64,000 nucleotides of DNA from Streptomyces sp. MspMP-M5 (GCF_000373585.1 NZ_KB891884.1:21789-85788), one strand, 5' to 3'. Positions 43,912 through 53,524 are shown, counted from the stretch's first letter. Notes: a model not told the origin generated them from the letters alone. A program made the numbers and translations.

Positions 43912-44853
43912 TCAGATCGCCAGGACGGTCTTCCCCTGCGCCCGCCCGGTGCGGCTGGCCGCCAGCGCCTCCGGGGCCTCCTCCAGCGGGACTTCGAGGC
44001 CCACGAGGACGGTGAGGCGGCCCGCGTCGAGGTGCCCCGCGAGGATCTCCAGGAGCTGCGGGGAGGGGCGATTGACGAAGTTGAAGCCGCGCAGATTGTG
44101 CTCGGTGAGCACATCGGCATCGGCCGAGCCGATCAACGAGACCGCCACCCCGCCGTCCCGTACGGTCCGGGTCAGCTCGACGAACCCCTTGGCGTCGCTG
44201 GTCATGTCGATCAGCACGTCCACCCCGTCCGAGTGGGCGGACAGCACCTGGTCCGCGACCGGGCCCGCGGTGTGGTCGACGGTCTCCGCGGCGCCCAGCG
44301 TGCGCATCAACTCCGCCTTGGACGGGCGGGCGGTGGCGATCACCTCGGCGCCGCGGCCGGCCGCGAGCTGGGTGACGAAGGTGCCGACCCCGCCGGTCGC
44401 GCCGACGATCAGCACCCGCCGGCCCTCGCCGATCCGGGTCTCCTCCACCAGGTTGTACGCGGTCATCCCGGCCGTGGGCACGGCAGCTGAGGTCGCATAG
44501 GTGACGCTGCGGGCGGCCAGCGCGACGGCATCCTCCTTGGCCACGGCGAACTCGGCGTACGAACCACCGCCCCGCTCCGGGAGCTGGAACTGGCCGAACA
44601 CCGGGTCGCCCACGGTGAACCGCCGGATGCCGCTGCCGACCGCGACCACTTCGCCCGCCCCGTCCGTGCCCAGAACCAGGGGAAAGGCTGCCTGGACGGC
44701 ATCCCCGAACGCGCCGTCGGCGAGCTTCCAGTCCACGGGGTTGAGCCCGGCGGCGGCCAGCCGCACCAGGACCTCGCCGGGCCCCGGTTCAGGCTGCGGC
44801 AACTCCATGAGCTGCGGGTCTGCACCGAAGGCGTTGACTGCTACGGCTCTCAT
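43912..44853 (-). CDS. NADP-dependent zinc-independent alcohol dehydrogenase/quinone oxidoreductase family
   Basis: 313 aa MDR-superfamily protein. MRAVAVNAFGADPQLMELPQPEPGPGEVLVRLAAAGLNPVDWKLADG, the FPLVLGTDGAGEVVAVG block, VFGQFQL, and the Rossmann motif VLIVGATGGVGTFVTQLAAGRGAEVIATA are all present. It lacks the structural-zinc Cys cluster. Reactions of relatives include quinone or enone reduction with NADPH; the substrate here is unknown. It ends with a GRAQGKTVLAI motif as in the QOR group. Confidence 0.9.
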   Translation of the reverse strand: MRAVAVNAFGADPQLMELPQPEPGPGEVLVRLAAAGLNPVDWKLADGAFGDAVQAAFPLVLGTDGAGEVVAVGSGIRRFTVGDPVFGQFQLPERGGGSYAEFAVAKEDAVALAARSVTYATSAAVPTAGMTAYNLVEETRIGEGRRVLIVGATGGVGTFVTQLAAGRGAEVIATARPSKAELMRTLGAAETVDHTAGPVADQVLSAHSDGVDVLIDMTSDAKGFVELTRTVRDGGVAVSLIGSADADVLTEHNLRGFNFVNRPSPQLLEILAGHLDAGRLTVLVGLEVPLEEAPEALAASRTGRAQGKTVLAI

Positions 44854-45041
44854 GTGGCGTTTCCTTCCACCCTTTCGAGGAGGCGGCCGGGTGGATCGTA
44901 AGCACGGCGGTCGGGCCCGGCGCGGCAGGACGGGAGGAGGTGCCCCGGAAGCAACTCGTACGGCCCCCGTCGCCGTTCACTTTCCCCACTCGATTGCCCG
45001 CATGACGGGACCGGTGCGGGGCCGCGGGATTCAATGGCGCA

Positions 45042-46199
45042 ATGATCCGGTTCGAGTCGGTCACCAAGCGCTACCCCGACGGGACCACCGCCGTCGACGA
45101 TCTGTCCTTCGAGGTCGACGAGGGTGAGCTGATCACCCTCGTCGGACCGTCCGGGTGCGGCAAGACGACGACCATGATGATGGTGAACCGGCTCATCGAC
45201 CCCACCAGCGGCCGGATCCTCGTCGACGGCGCGGATGTCTCCGGTGTCGATCCGGTCCGGCTCCGCCGCCGGATCGGCTATGTCATCCAGCAGACCGGCC
45301 TCTTCCCTCACCGCACCGTCCTCGACAACACCGCGACCGTGCCGTTCCTGACCGGTTGGAAGAAGGCCAGGGCGCGCGAGCGGGCCGCCGAACTCCTGGA
45401 CCTGGTCGGCCTGGACCCCGGCGTCTACGGTTCGCGCTATCCCGACCAGTTGTCCGGCGGGCAGCGCCAGCGGGTCGGGGTGGCCCGGGCGCTGGCGGCC
45501 GATCCACCGGTGCTGCTGATGGACGAGCCCTTCGGTGCCGTTGACCCGGTCGTCCGGGACCGCCTCCAGACGGAGTTCCTGCGGCTCCAGGCCACCATGC
45601 ACAAGACGGTGCTGCTGGTCACCCACGACATCGAGGAGGCCATCCGGCTCGGCGACCGGATCGCGGTCTACGGTGCCGGCCGGATCGAGCAGTTCGACAC
45701 CCCGGCGCGGGTGCTCGGCGCCCCCGCCACTCCCTATGTCGCCGAATTCGTCGGCGCAGACCGGGCGTTGAAGCAGCTCTCGGTCACCCCCATCGACCGC
45801 GAGGACCTGGAGCGTCCGCCGTTCGCCCGGCTCGCCGAGCCGGCCGCGGACGCGGTGTCCCGGCTGCGGGCCGAGGGCGCGCGCTGGGCGGTGGTGCTGG
45901 ACGCCGACGGAGCGCTGCACGGCTGGGTGGGCACCGAGAGCCTGGCGGGCGCAGGGGGGACCGTTGCCGACCACGCCCGGCGGATGGAGGCGTGGATCCC
46001 GGCGGCCGGGACCCTCAAGGCGGCGTTCAGCGAGATGCTCAAGCACGACGCCGGCTGGATCGCGGTCCTGGACGGCCGGCGGTTTCTGGGCGTGCTGACC
46101 CCGACGGCTCTGCACGAGGCGCTGCGCCGCACCATCGCGCCGGAGCAGCGGGACGTGTCGCGGGGGCGGCCGGAGGTGGATTCGGTCCCGACGGAATGA
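45042..46199 (+). CDS. Osmoprotectant-type ABC transporter ATPase (OpuCA/ProV-like)
   Basis: 385 aa. Walker A GPSGCGKTTT, Q-loop QQTGLF, signature LSGGQRQRVGVARAL, Walker B VLLMDEPFGAVDP and the switch His in VTHDIEEAIRLGD. The C-terminal 110 residues are degenerate CBS-like (WAVVLDADGALHGWV; GWIAVLDGRRFLGVLTP), as in glycine betaine/carnitine/choline importers. Its partner permeases and binding protein lie on the opposite strand, convergent, with two parS sites between. Confidence 0.92.
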   Translation: MIRFESVTKRYPDGTTAVDDLSFEVDEGELITLVGPSGCGKTTTMMMVNRLIDPTSGRILVDGADVSGVDPVRLRRRIGYVIQQTGLFPHRTVLDNTATVPFLTGWKKARARERAAELLDLVGLDPGVYGSRYPDQLSGGQRQRVGVARALAADPPVLLMDEPFGAVDPVVRDRLQTEFLRLQATMHKTVLLVTHDIEEAIRLGDRIAVYGAGRIEQFDTPARVLGAPATPYVAEFVGADRALKQLSVTPIDREDLERPPFARLAEPAADAVSRLRAEGARWAVVLDADGALHGWVGTESLAGAGGTVADHARRMEAWIPAAGTLKAAFSEMLKHDAGWIAVLDGRRFLGVLTPTALHEALRRTIAPEQRDVSRGRPEVDSVPTE

Positions 46200-46225
46200 G
46201 GCGGGACACAGGGCGCGGGCGTGGT

Positions 46226-46270
46226 GTTTCACGTGAAACGACGCCGAGGGAGCGGTGTTTCACGTGAAAC
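46226..46270. other. Two parS sites (46226-46239, 46257-46270)
   Basis: Exact copies 31 bp apart between convergent stop codons. The second has GAGCG/CGCTC flanks that extend pairing in RNA with two wobbles, so it may also act as a terminator stem. Confidence 0.92.
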
Positions 46271-46285
46271 GTCGCTCGGGCGTCG

Positions 46286-47272
46286 TCAGCTCTTCTTCAA
46301 CAGCCCCTTGGACACGAGGTAGTTGTGGGCCACGTCCGAGGCGAGCCGGCGCCAGCTGTCGACCTGTTCGTTGAGGTGGGCCAGGTCTTCGGTGGTCAGT
46401 ACGCGGTTGAGGCGGTCCAGTGCGGCGGCCGGGCGGGCGCCTCCGGCCCTGGCGCGGTTGACGACGGGGACGACGTAGTCGGCGTTCTGGAGTTTCCGGT
46501 CGTCGGCGAGGACCACCAGTCCGAACTGGTCGAGTGTGGCGTCCGTGCTGGTGGTCAGCACCATCTGGTCCTGGCCGTTCTGGACGGCCTGTTTCGCGGG
46601 CGTGGTGCCGACGCCCTTGGGGTCCACGGCGGTGACGTCGATGCCGTACGTCTTCCGCAGTCCCGGTGCGCAGAACGGCCGCTGGACGCACTCGTCGCCC
46701 GCCGCCAGCCGCACCGGGAGCCCGGCGCGGCCAAGGTCGCTGAGGGTGCGCAGCCGGTGTTCGGCGGCGTAGGAGGCGCGCACCGCGAAGGCGTTCTGGT
46801 CGACGGCCCGGCCCGCCGGGAGCACGGTCAGGCCGCGCGGGGCGGCGAGCCGGCGCAGTGCGGCCATGGTGGTGGTCAGGTCGGGGGAGGCGACTGGGGC
46901 GGCCTCGGGGCCGTGCTCCTTGGCGTTGAGCCAGTCCGCGAAGGTGGCGGCGAATTCCGGGACGACGTCGATCTGGCCGGCCTCCAGCGCGGGTTCGTAC
47001 AGCTCGCGGTTGCCGACGGTGAGGACGCGGGTGCGGTAGCCGGCCCGGCGGAGCAGCGCCGCGTACATCTGGGCGAGCAGCTCGCTCTCGGTGAAGCCGG
47101 CCGAGCCGATGGCGAGGTCGCGGCTGTCGCCGGGCGAGGCGGTGACCGCACCGCGGTGCTCCAGCGAGGGCCCGCCGGTGCACGAGACGAGGCCGGTCAG
47201 CGCGGCCAGGACGGCAAGTGCGCCCGGTGCGCCACGGACCGCGCGCAGCGGAGCCGTGCGGCGCGCCCTCAC
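46286..47272 (-). CDS. Osmoprotectant ABC transporter substrate-binding lipoprotein (OpuCC-like)
   Basis: 328 aa, GTG start overlapping the upstream permease stop (GTGA). A lipobox signal (ALAVLAALTGLVSCTGG) anchors it outside the membrane. The domain is of the OpuAC/ProX type II class: LAIGSAGFTESELLAQMYAALLRRAGY, NRELYEPALEAGQIDVVPEFAATFADWL, DPKGVGTTPAKQAVQNGQDQMVLTTSTDATL and NADYVVPVVN. The aromatic cage residues cannot be assigned by eye, so betaine, choline or carnitine are all possible. Confidence 0.9.
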   Translation of the reverse strand: MRARRTAPLRAVRGAPGALAVLAALTGLVSCTGGPSLEHRGAVTASPGDSRDLAIGSAGFTESELLAQMYAALLRRAGYRTRVLTVGNRELYEPALEAGQIDVVPEFAATFADWLNAKEHGPEAAPVASPDLTTTMAALRRLAAPRGLTVLPAGRAVDQNAFAVRASYAAEHRLRTLSDLGRAGLPVRLAAGDECVQRPFCAPGLRKTYGIDVTAVDPKGVGTTPAKQAVQNGQDQMVLTTSTDATLDQFGLVVLADDRKLQNADYVVPVVNRARAGGARPAAALDRLNRVLTTEDLAHLNEQVDSWRRLASDVAHNYLVSKGLLKKS

Positions 47273-47943
47273 CGGTGCCGCCCGCGCGCCCGGGCCGGCG
47301 CGAACCGCTGCACCAGCTCGAACACCGCCTCCATGAGCAGCGCGAACACCGCGACCACCACCGCACCGGCCACCACCTGCGGGGTGCTGGCGAGGTTGAA
47401 GCCGGCGGTGATGATGCGGCCGAGTCCGCCGCCGCCCACCAGCGCGGCCAGTGTGGCGGTGGCGACGAGCTGCACGGCGGCGATCCGCACCCCGGTCAGC
47501 ACCAGCGGCAGAGCGAGCGGCGCCTCCACCCGCCACACCAGTTGCGTCCCGGTCATCCCCATGCCCCGGGCGGCCCGGACCACGTCCTGGTCCACCTCGC
47601 GCATGCCGACATAGGCGTTGGTCAGCAGCGGCGGCACGGCGAACAGCACCAGCGCGATGACCGTCGGCCACTGGCCGTTCCGCCCGATCGGGGTCAGCAG
47701 GAGCAGGACGAGGACCGCGAAGGTCGGCACCGCCCGGCCGACGTTGGCCAGGTTGACCGCGAGCGCGCCACCGCGGCCCAGGTGGCCCAGGGTGAGCGCG
47801 ATCGGCAGGGCGATCAGGGCGCTGAGGACCAGGCAGGCGAAGGTGAGCGCGGCGTGCTGGGCGAGCCGGTGCCAGATGCCGTTCTCGCCGGACCAGTTGG
47901 CGGCGGTGGTCAGCCAGGCCCAGACCGCGGCGGGGGTGCTCAT
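47269..47943 (-). CDS. Osmoprotectant ABC transporter permease (second)
   Basis: 224 aa with 5-6 helices and the permease EAA loop ENG..YVGMREVDQDVVRAARGMGMTGTQLVWRVEAPLALPLVLTG. ALVGGGGLGRIITAGFNLAS is the typical C-terminal gate region. It overlaps the binding-protein gene by 4 bp and the other permease by 4 bp, so the three are translationally coupled. Confidence 0.92.
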   Translation of the reverse strand: MSTPAAVWAWLTTAANWSGENGIWHRLAQHAALTFACLVLSALIALPIALTLGHLGRGGALAVNLANVGRAVPTFAVLVLLLLTPIGRNGQWPTVIALVLFAVPPLLTNAYVGMREVDQDVVRAARGMGMTGTQLVWRVEAPLALPLVLTGVRIAAVQLVATATLAALVGGGGLGRIITAGFNLASTPQVVAGAVVVAVFALLMEAVFELVQRFAPARARGRHR

Positions 47944-48671
47944 GTCCGCCGTCCGGAGGCGGCGAGCGGTCTGCTCCGGCGGGCCGGCCGCGGGCTCCGC
48001 CCCGCCCGCCGCCACGGGGTGAGCAGCCGTTCCACGCCGAGCAGCAGCAGGTCGAAGGCGACCGCGATGAGCACGCAGAGGACGGACGCGGTGAGCACCT
48101 GCGCCTTGAAGTAGGCGTTCATGCCCGCGTAGATGAGGTTGCCCAATCCGCCGTACCCGACGATCGCGCCGACGGTGGTCAGGGCGACCGCGGAGACCGT
48201 GGCGATGCGCAGACCGGCCATGGCGGCGGGCACCGCCAGCGGCAGTTCCACGGTCAGCAGTTGCCGCATCGGGCCGTAGCCCATGCCGCGGGCGGCCTCC
48301 TTGGCGCCGGCCGGGACGCCGTCCAGTCCGGCGAGGATGTTCCGGACCAGCAGGGTGAGGGAGTAGAGGGCGAGGCCGACCACGACGAGGGTGGCGGAGA
48401 GCCCGTAGACCGGCAGCAGCAGCGAGAACATCGCCAGCGACGGAATCGTGTAGACGACGGTGGTCAGGCCGAGCACCGGCCCGAGCGTCCAGCGCCGGCG
48501 GCGGGCCAGCAGGGCCAGCGGGAAGGCGATCACCAGCCCGAGCCCCACCGAGACCACCGTCAGCTGCACGTGCTGGCCGACCGCGTCGAGCAGGATCTGG
48601 CGGCGGGTGCTCAGGTAGTCGCCGCAGATCCAGTCGTTGTGGGCCAGGCAGTCGTCCGGCGGGGCGGTCAC
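47940..48671 (-). CDS. Osmoprotectant ABC transporter permease (first)
   Basis: 243 aa, GTG start. The N-terminus CLAHNDWICGDYLSTRRQILLDAVGQHVQLTVVSVGLGLVIAFPLALLA is characteristic of OpuCB-type permeases. The EAA loop reads LDGVPAGAKEAARGMGYGPMRQLLTVELPLAVPAAMAGLR, followed by AIVGYGGLGNLIYAGM. First gene of the minus-strand three-gene unit; an AT-rich dyad lies about 85 bp upstream. Confidence 0.92.
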   Translation of the reverse strand: MTAPPDDCLAHNDWICGDYLSTRRQILLDAVGQHVQLTVVSVGLGLVIAFPLALLARRRRWTLGPVLGLTTVVYTIPSLAMFSLLLPVYGLSATLVVVGLALYSLTLLVRNILAGLDGVPAGAKEAARGMGYGPMRQLLTVELPLAVPAAMAGLRIATVSAVALTTVGAIVGYGGLGNLIYAGMNAYFKAQVLTASVLCVLIAVAFDLLLLGVERLLTPWRRAGRSPRPARRSRPLAASGRRT

Positions 48672-48754
48672 AGCAACAGTCCACCGCGGGCGCGGCGGGG
48701 TGTCGCGCCGGGCGCACCCGATCGGGCTGTCGCCGCCTCACGGGACCCCACCCT

Positions 48755-48786
48755 CTATACACACAGTGTGTACGTCATGTGTATAG
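48755..48786. promoter_or_regulatory. AT-rich nested dyad, candidate operator
   Basis: Outer arms CTATACACA (48755-48763) and TGTGTATAG (48778-48786); inside, the perfect 15-bp dyad TACACACAGTGTGTA (48758-48772). It stands out in a GC-rich region, between the divergent permease operon and deacetylase gene, as expected for a GntR- or TetR-type repressor site. Confidence 0.65.
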
Positions 48787-48970
48787 TCTCTGGCGTCCGT
48801 TCGGCAGACGGTCGGCGCGCCGGTCATGAGCTGGTCCGCGTCCGCTGCGCCAGGCCCGGAATTCCGGCCGCGGACGCTCCCGGGCGGCACCCCGAGCGAA
48901 GGGGGCCGAGGAAGAACCGCCGAGAACGCCACAGCAGCCAGCCAGCCACAGCGAACAGGAAAGACCTCAG

Positions 48971-49771
48971 ATGCCGAAGCAGATATCCGCGGCCCGCCGC
49001 TCATCCATAGCCGGGCTGCTCACGGCCGCGTCCCTGGCCCTGGCGCTCAGCGGCTGCGCCTCGTACGACGTCACCGCTCCGGCCGACGCACGGGCCGACG
49101 CACCGGCGGCCGACGTCAAGGCCAAGGACGCCAAGGCCGGCGAGGCGGGCAGCGGTGCCGTCGACTGCCGCAAGGCCAAGTGCGTGGCGCTGACCTTCGA
49201 CGCGGGCCCGAGCGAGAACACCAACCGGCTGCTGGACATCCTCAAGGAGAACAAGGCCCATGCCACGTTCTTCATGCTCGGCAAGAACCACATCGCCGAG
49301 CGCCCCGCCGAGGTGAAGCGGATCGACGCCGAGGGCCATGAGCTGGCCAACCACACCTGGTCCCACCAGATCCTCACGGACATCAAGCCGGACGAGGTCA
49401 AGCGCGAGCTGTCCCGCGTCCAGGACGAGGTCCACAGGATCACCGGCAAGACGCCCACCCTGATGCGGCCGCCGCAGGGCAGGACCGACCGCGAGGTCTC
49501 CCGGATCAGCAAGGAGCTCGGCCTGGCCCAGGTCCTGTGGAGCGTGACCGCCAAGGACTACGAGACCACCGACTCGGCCCTGATCACCAAGCGGGTGCTC
49601 GACCAGACCGAGCGCGACGGCGTCATCCTGCTGCACGACATCTACAAGGGCACCGTGCCGGCCGTCCCCGGCATCCTCAAGGAGCTCAAGAAGCGCGGCT
49701 ACACGGTCGTCACCGTGTCCCAGCTGCTCTCCCCGGCGAAGCCGGAGCCGGGGATGGTCTACCGGCCGTGA
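48971..49771 (+). CDS. Polysaccharide deacetylase lipoprotein (NodB-like)
   Basis: 266 aa. Lipobox ALALSGCASY (Cys at about 27), an Ala/Asp-rich linker, then the NodB domain: motif 1 ALTFDAGPSENT, motif 2 ANHTWSHQIL, motif 3 LMRPPQGRTD, and motif 5 VILLHDIYKGTVPAVPGILKEL. All metal and catalytic residues (Asp, HxxxH, Arg, His) are present, unlike the first deacetylase in this window. Probably N-deacetylates peptidoglycan or another extracellular glycan at the membrane surface. Confidence 0.92.
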   Translation: MPKQISAARRSSIAGLLTAASLALALSGCASYDVTAPADARADAPAADVKAKDAKAGEAGSGAVDCRKAKCVALTFDAGPSENTNRLLDILKENKAHATFFMLGKNHIAERPAEVKRIDAEGHELANHTWSHQILTDIKPDEVKRELSRVQDEVHRITGKTPTLMRPPQGRTDREVSRISKELGLAQVLWSVTAKDYETTDSALITKRVLDQTERDGVILLHDIYKGTVPAVPGILKELKKRGYTVVTVSQLLSPAKPEPGMVYRP

Positions 49772-49841
49772 GCCGGACCGTCGGGCGCGGGCGAAGCCGG
49801 CCGGCGACCGGAACGGCGTCGTCACCCGGGGAAGCGGTCGT

Positions 49842-49885
49842 ACGGGGAAGGGGGCACCGGATCGGTCCGGTGCCCCCTTCCCCGT
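49842..49885. terminator. Strong bidirectional hairpin
   Basis: 20-bp perfect stem (49842-49861 with 49866-49885) and TCGG loop, between the convergent deacetylase and esterase genes. Confidence 0.88.
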
Positions 49886-49909
49886 GCTTCCACCCTTACG
49901 GCGCGCGTC

Positions 49910-51181
49910 TCAGCCCTGAGGGCGCTCGGCCTCCACCCGCTTGTGGGACCGCTCGTCGGCGGGCGCCTGACCCTTGGACGCGCCCTTCGTCGGACCCGGC
50001 GCCGGCTTGTTCGGCTCGGTGTCCTGCGGGAAGGTCAGCTGCTGGCTCTGCCACTCCAGGGCCGGTACGACCTCCCGCCGCCAGGTCCCGAACTGGTGGC
50101 TGCCGCGGGGCAGGATGATCGAGTCGACCCGCATCGGCGACTTCGCCGCGTGGAGGAACTTCATGGTGTCGCCGTAGTCCGACTCGCCCTGGCGGCTGCT
50201 GGCCACCAGCGCGGAGATCTGCGGCGCGGGCAGGTTCTCCATCCGCCACAGCAGATCGTGCTCGCGCTGACGCTGGGCACCGGCCGGACCGGGGCCGAAG
50301 AGGCTGCCGGTGGTGAGGTCGTCCTTGATCGAGTAGTCGCCGGAGAGGGAGACCGCCGAGGTGTACGCATTCGGGTTGCGCATCGCCAGCTGGAGTGAGC
50401 AGGTGCCGCCGGACGAGTATCCGAACGCGCCCCAGGCGCTGGGGTCATGGCCCACCCGGTAGGCCGACTTCATGGCGTCCGGCAGGTCCTTGGTGAAGAA
50501 CGTCTCGGCCTGCGGGCCGCCCGGCACGTCCACACACTCGGTGTCGCGCGGCGGCGCGATCGTCGGCCGCACCATCACGATCACGGTCGGCTGCATCTTG
50601 CCCTGCGAGATCAACCGGCCCGCGTTCTGCGGGATCTGGAGATGCTGCGCGAGGTTCATGATGCCGCCCGGGTAGCCGCTGATGACGACCATGACGGGGA
50701 ACCGCTGCCGGTGGAACTGCTGCTGGAAGTACTGCGGTGGCAGATACACGAAGCCCGGGTTGATGGCCCGGGTACGGCGGCCGATGATCCGTACGGACTC
50801 GACCTTGCCCACCTTGTCGGCCGGGCCCTTCGGCAGTCCGGTCACCCGGTCGAGCCCCTGGGGGCCGGCGGGCTGGATCAGTCCGCCCTTGATGTTGCCG
50901 ACCGTGGCGTACTGCCCGTCACCCTGGCTCACCGACGCCGGGGCCTGGTCGTTGTTGCCCAGCAATTCGTCCCAGTTGCCGTAGAACTCGAAGTTCGCGT
51001 TCACGGCGAGTGCCAGCGCGGACACGATCGACACCTGGGTGACCAGGATGGCCACCAACCTCCCCAGCACGTGGCGCCACCCGTTGCGCGCCAGCCGGGG
51101 CCAGAGCCAGACCGTCGCGGCAACGCAGACCACCGCCAGCACGATCACCGTGATTTCGAGCGACTGACTGGTCAGCCCCAT
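49910..51181 (-). CDS. Membrane-anchored esterase / antigen-85-like alpha/beta hydrolase
   Basis: 423 aa with two N-terminal hydrophobic segments (LEITVIVLAVVCVAATVWLW; LVAILVTQVSIVSALALAV), then an esterase D/mycolyltransferase-type domain: NPGFVYLPPQYFQQQ, FPVMVVISGYPGG, AFGYSSGGTCSLQLAMRNP with the Ser nucleophile, YTSAVSLSGDYS, and LPRGSHQFGTWRREVVPALEW with the catalytic His. Streptomyces makes no mycolic acids, so a different acyl or glycan substrate is likely. The tail is Pro/Lys-rich. Confidence 0.87.
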   Translation of the reverse strand: MGLTSQSLEITVIVLAVVCVAATVWLWPRLARNGWRHVLGRLVAILVTQVSIVSALALAVNANFEFYGNWDELLGNNDQAPASVSQGDGQYATVGNIKGGLIQPAGPQGLDRVTGLPKGPADKVGKVESVRIIGRRTRAINPGFVYLPPQYFQQQFHRQRFPVMVVISGYPGGIMNLAQHLQIPQNAGRLISQGKMQPTVIVMVRPTIAPPRDTECVDVPGGPQAETFFTKDLPDAMKSAYRVGHDPSAWGAFGYSSGGTCSLQLAMRNPNAYTSAVSLSGDYSIKDDLTTGSLFGPGPAGAQRQREHDLLWRMENLPAPQISALVASSRQGESDYGDTMKFLHAAKSPMRVDSIILPRGSHQFGTWRREVVPALEWQSQQLTFPQDTEPNKPAPGPTKGASKGQAPADERSHKRVEAERPQG

Positions 51182-51937
51182 GCGCCCACATCTCCCGTCA
51201 CCCTCGAAAGGGTTCTTGCCTTCTCACCGGCCGCCCCCCGAGGCACAACGGGCGGCTCAGGACAATGGTCACCGGAGAAGACGGGCGCATCCGTGAATCG
51301 GATACCTGCGCGACTTACTTCTTACCGAGCTCTTGCCTGTTCGTTTCCCCCACGTGATGCACGCGGGAGGGGCCGGAGGGTCCGTCACAACCGACGGAAC
51401 CACGCGGATGTTTCACGTGAAACGAAGCGCCGATGAACAACTGGCGACAAGACGTCCTCATCAGCCCGGGGGTTGGCCTCGACGACACTGCCGCCACCCT
51501 GCACACCGATCCGAACTTGCCTCGGTGTCTCATCAGTTGACATTGAAGAGACTCAGGACCGCATCCCTGGAGCGACATCCCCGACAATTTCGCTATCCGT
51601 CACTTTGGGCACCCCATACGCAACTTCCCCACCCGGTATGGGGCCAAGCCCCGCCATACAAACGGTCACACCGCCCTCTTTTCCGGCGATCAATCGGGCT
51701 TTTCCGTAAAGACCGCGCGCACCATTTCCGCCGACCGGCCGTCCCTTTCCGGTCCGGCGACGCGCCACCCGAAACCAGATCCCCGCTCAACATCCCCGTA
51801 TGGCCCACCATGCGAGGCGCGGGTTCCCACGATCAAGCCGGTGCCGACCGCTACTCTTACGTATCCGTCCTGGTCAGGGACATGTCCGCGCTTCACGGAC
51901 ATTCGCCGCACCCACCACACGCAAGAGAGGTCAGCCG
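51182..51937. other. Long intergenic region with one parS site (51410-51423)
   Basis: About 750 bp between the divergent esterase and vWA genes. Contains an exact parS at 51410-51423. The frames here lack codon bias, and the base composition (51530-51720) is more AT-rich than the surroundings. TTGACA at 51537-51542 is a possible -35, with no clear -10. No gene recognised. Confidence 0.6.
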
Positions 51938-53437
51938 ATGGGCATTCGGAGTCTGCTGCGCAACGCTTTCGGTCGCTCCAAGGCGGCCCGGAAGAGCGCC
52001 GACAAGCCGGAATCGGCAACCATCCCGGAGGCTCGCGAGGAAGCCACCCCGGCACCGGCCACCGCGGCCCCCGAAGCCGAGGTCCCGGCCGCCCGCACGG
52101 CACCCGCCGAGCACGCCGAACCGACGCCCGTGCCGGCTCCGGCCACGGCTTCGGTGCCCGCACAGGGCGGCCCGGTTGAGCGCTCACCGGAGCCCACGGC
52201 GAAGGAGGAGGCGCCCGCACGGGCCGAGACCCCGGTACGGGACGAGACCGCGCCCGCCCCTGAGGCGACGAACCCGACGACCGACACCGACGTGGCCCGC
52301 CCCGAGGACGCCGACGAGAGCGCCGGCACGAAGGCCGCCGACGAGGGCCCGGAGACCGCGAAGGACCAGGGCACGGCGGCCCACGAGGAAACGCGCAAGG
52401 AAGAGAAGGACGAGAAGGACGAGGCGGCCGCCTCCGAGGGGCTCGACGGCCGGCCCGCGGCCAAGGACGAGACCGCGTCGGAGCCCGAAGCCGAAGTCGA
52501 GGCCCCTGCCGGCACCGAACCGGCGACCTCCTCCTGCGCCGCCGACCTGGTCAGCCAGGCATTCGACAACCCCGTCCCCAACACGGCAGAAGTCGCCGGC
52601 TCCGACGACGAGGCAGCGCCCGCACCGGCCCCCGAACCGGCTCCGGTCGCCGAGGCCGCGGAGGCCGCCGAGACCGCCGAGACCGCCGAGACCGCCGAGA
52701 CGAGCGAGGCCCCCGCTCCCCGCGCGACCAACCCGGTCGCAGCCACCGCCCCGGCCCTTCTCCCCCTCTACGACGCCGCACGGGCCACGCTGGAGAAGCA
52801 CCAGCTCACCGACCAGCGCGCCACCGTCTACCTCGTTCTCGACCGCTCCGGCTCGATGCGCAACTACTACAAGGACGGCACGGTCCAGCACCTCGCCGAG
52901 CAGGCCCTGGCCCTCTCCGCTCACCTCGACGACAAGGCCACCGTCCCGGTCGTGTTCTTCTCCACCGATGTGGACGGCACCGCCGACCTGGACCTCGCCA
53001 ACCATGAGGGCCGCATCGAGGAGCTGCACTCCGGCCTCGGTCACATGGGCCGCACCAACTACCACTGGGCCATCGAGGCCGTCGTCAAGCACTACAAGGC
53101 GTCGGGCTCCGCCCACCCCGCCTTCGTCATCTTCCAGACCGACGGCGCGCCGACCTCCAAGCCGGCCGCAGAGCGGGCCCTGTGCGAGGCGGCCGACCTG
53201 CCGATCTTCTGGCAGTTCATCGGCTTCGGCGACCCCGACGCCAAGGGCTTCGACTTCCTCCGCAAGCTCGACGACCTGACCGTCCCGGAGAAGCGCGCCG
53301 TCGACAACGCCGGCTTCTTCCACGCCGGTCGCGACCCCCGCGGCCTCTCCCACGACGAGCTCTACCAGCAGCTGATGGTCGAGTTCCCCGAGTGGCTGGC
53401 CGAGGCCCGCGCCGCCAAGGTCCTCAAGGACAGCTGA
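51938..53437 (+). CDS. vWA domain protein (TerF/TerY-like) with long acidic low-complexity N-terminus
   Basis: 499 aa. A short basic start ([20 protein letters not shown]) precedes about 250 residues of Ala/Pro/Glu/Thr/Asp-rich, probably unfolded sequence ([17 protein letters not shown] repeats). The C-terminal vWA domain has MIDAS residues DRSGSM at about 303 and QTDGAPTS, with [15 protein letters not shown] and [21 protein letters not shown] as in TerF-type proteins. Likely works with TerD/TerB proteins in the Ter stress system. A GAGAGG ribosome site precedes the ATG. Confidence 0.87.
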   Translation: MGIRSLLRNAFGRSKAARKSADKPESATIPEAREEATPAPATAAPEAEVPAARTAPAEHAEPTPVPAPATASVPAQGGPVERSPEPTAKEEAPARAETPVRDETAPAPEATNPTTDTDVARPEDADESAGTKAADEGPETAKDQGTAAHEETRKEEKDEKDEAAASEGLDGRPAAKDETASEPEAEVEAPAGTEPATSSCAADLVSQAFDNPVPNTAEVAGSDDEAAPAPAPEPAPVAEAAEAAETAETAETAETSEAPAPRATNPVAATAPALLPLYDAARATLEKHQLTDQRATVYLVLDRSGSMRNYYKDGTVQHLAEQALALSAHLDDKATVPVVFFSTDVDGTADLDLANHEGRIEELHSGLGHMGRTNYHWAIEAVVKHYKASGSAHPAFVIFQTDGAPTSKPAAERALCEAADLPIFWQFIGFGDPDAKGFDFLRKLDDLTVPEKRAVDNAGFFHAGRDPRGLSHDELYQQLMVEFPEWLAEARAAKVLKDS

Positions 53438-53458
53438 GCCACTTCGCCTCGTACCCCA

Positions 53459-53495
53459 AGGCCGCGGCCGGACCGATCGAGTCCGGCCGCGGCCT
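53459..53495 (+). terminator. Intrinsic terminator after the vWA gene
   Basis: 15-bp perfect arms (53459-53473 and 53481-53495), 7-nt loop, followed by GCTTTTCTG, giving a T-run on the plus strand. Confidence 0.85.
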
Positions 53496-53524
53496 GCTTT
53501 TCTGCGCGCCTCCCGGCAGGGACG

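Noticed and set aside
51424..51930. Coding region upstream of the vWA gene
   Set aside because: Several frames are open but none has codon bias, a good start context or a recognisable motif.
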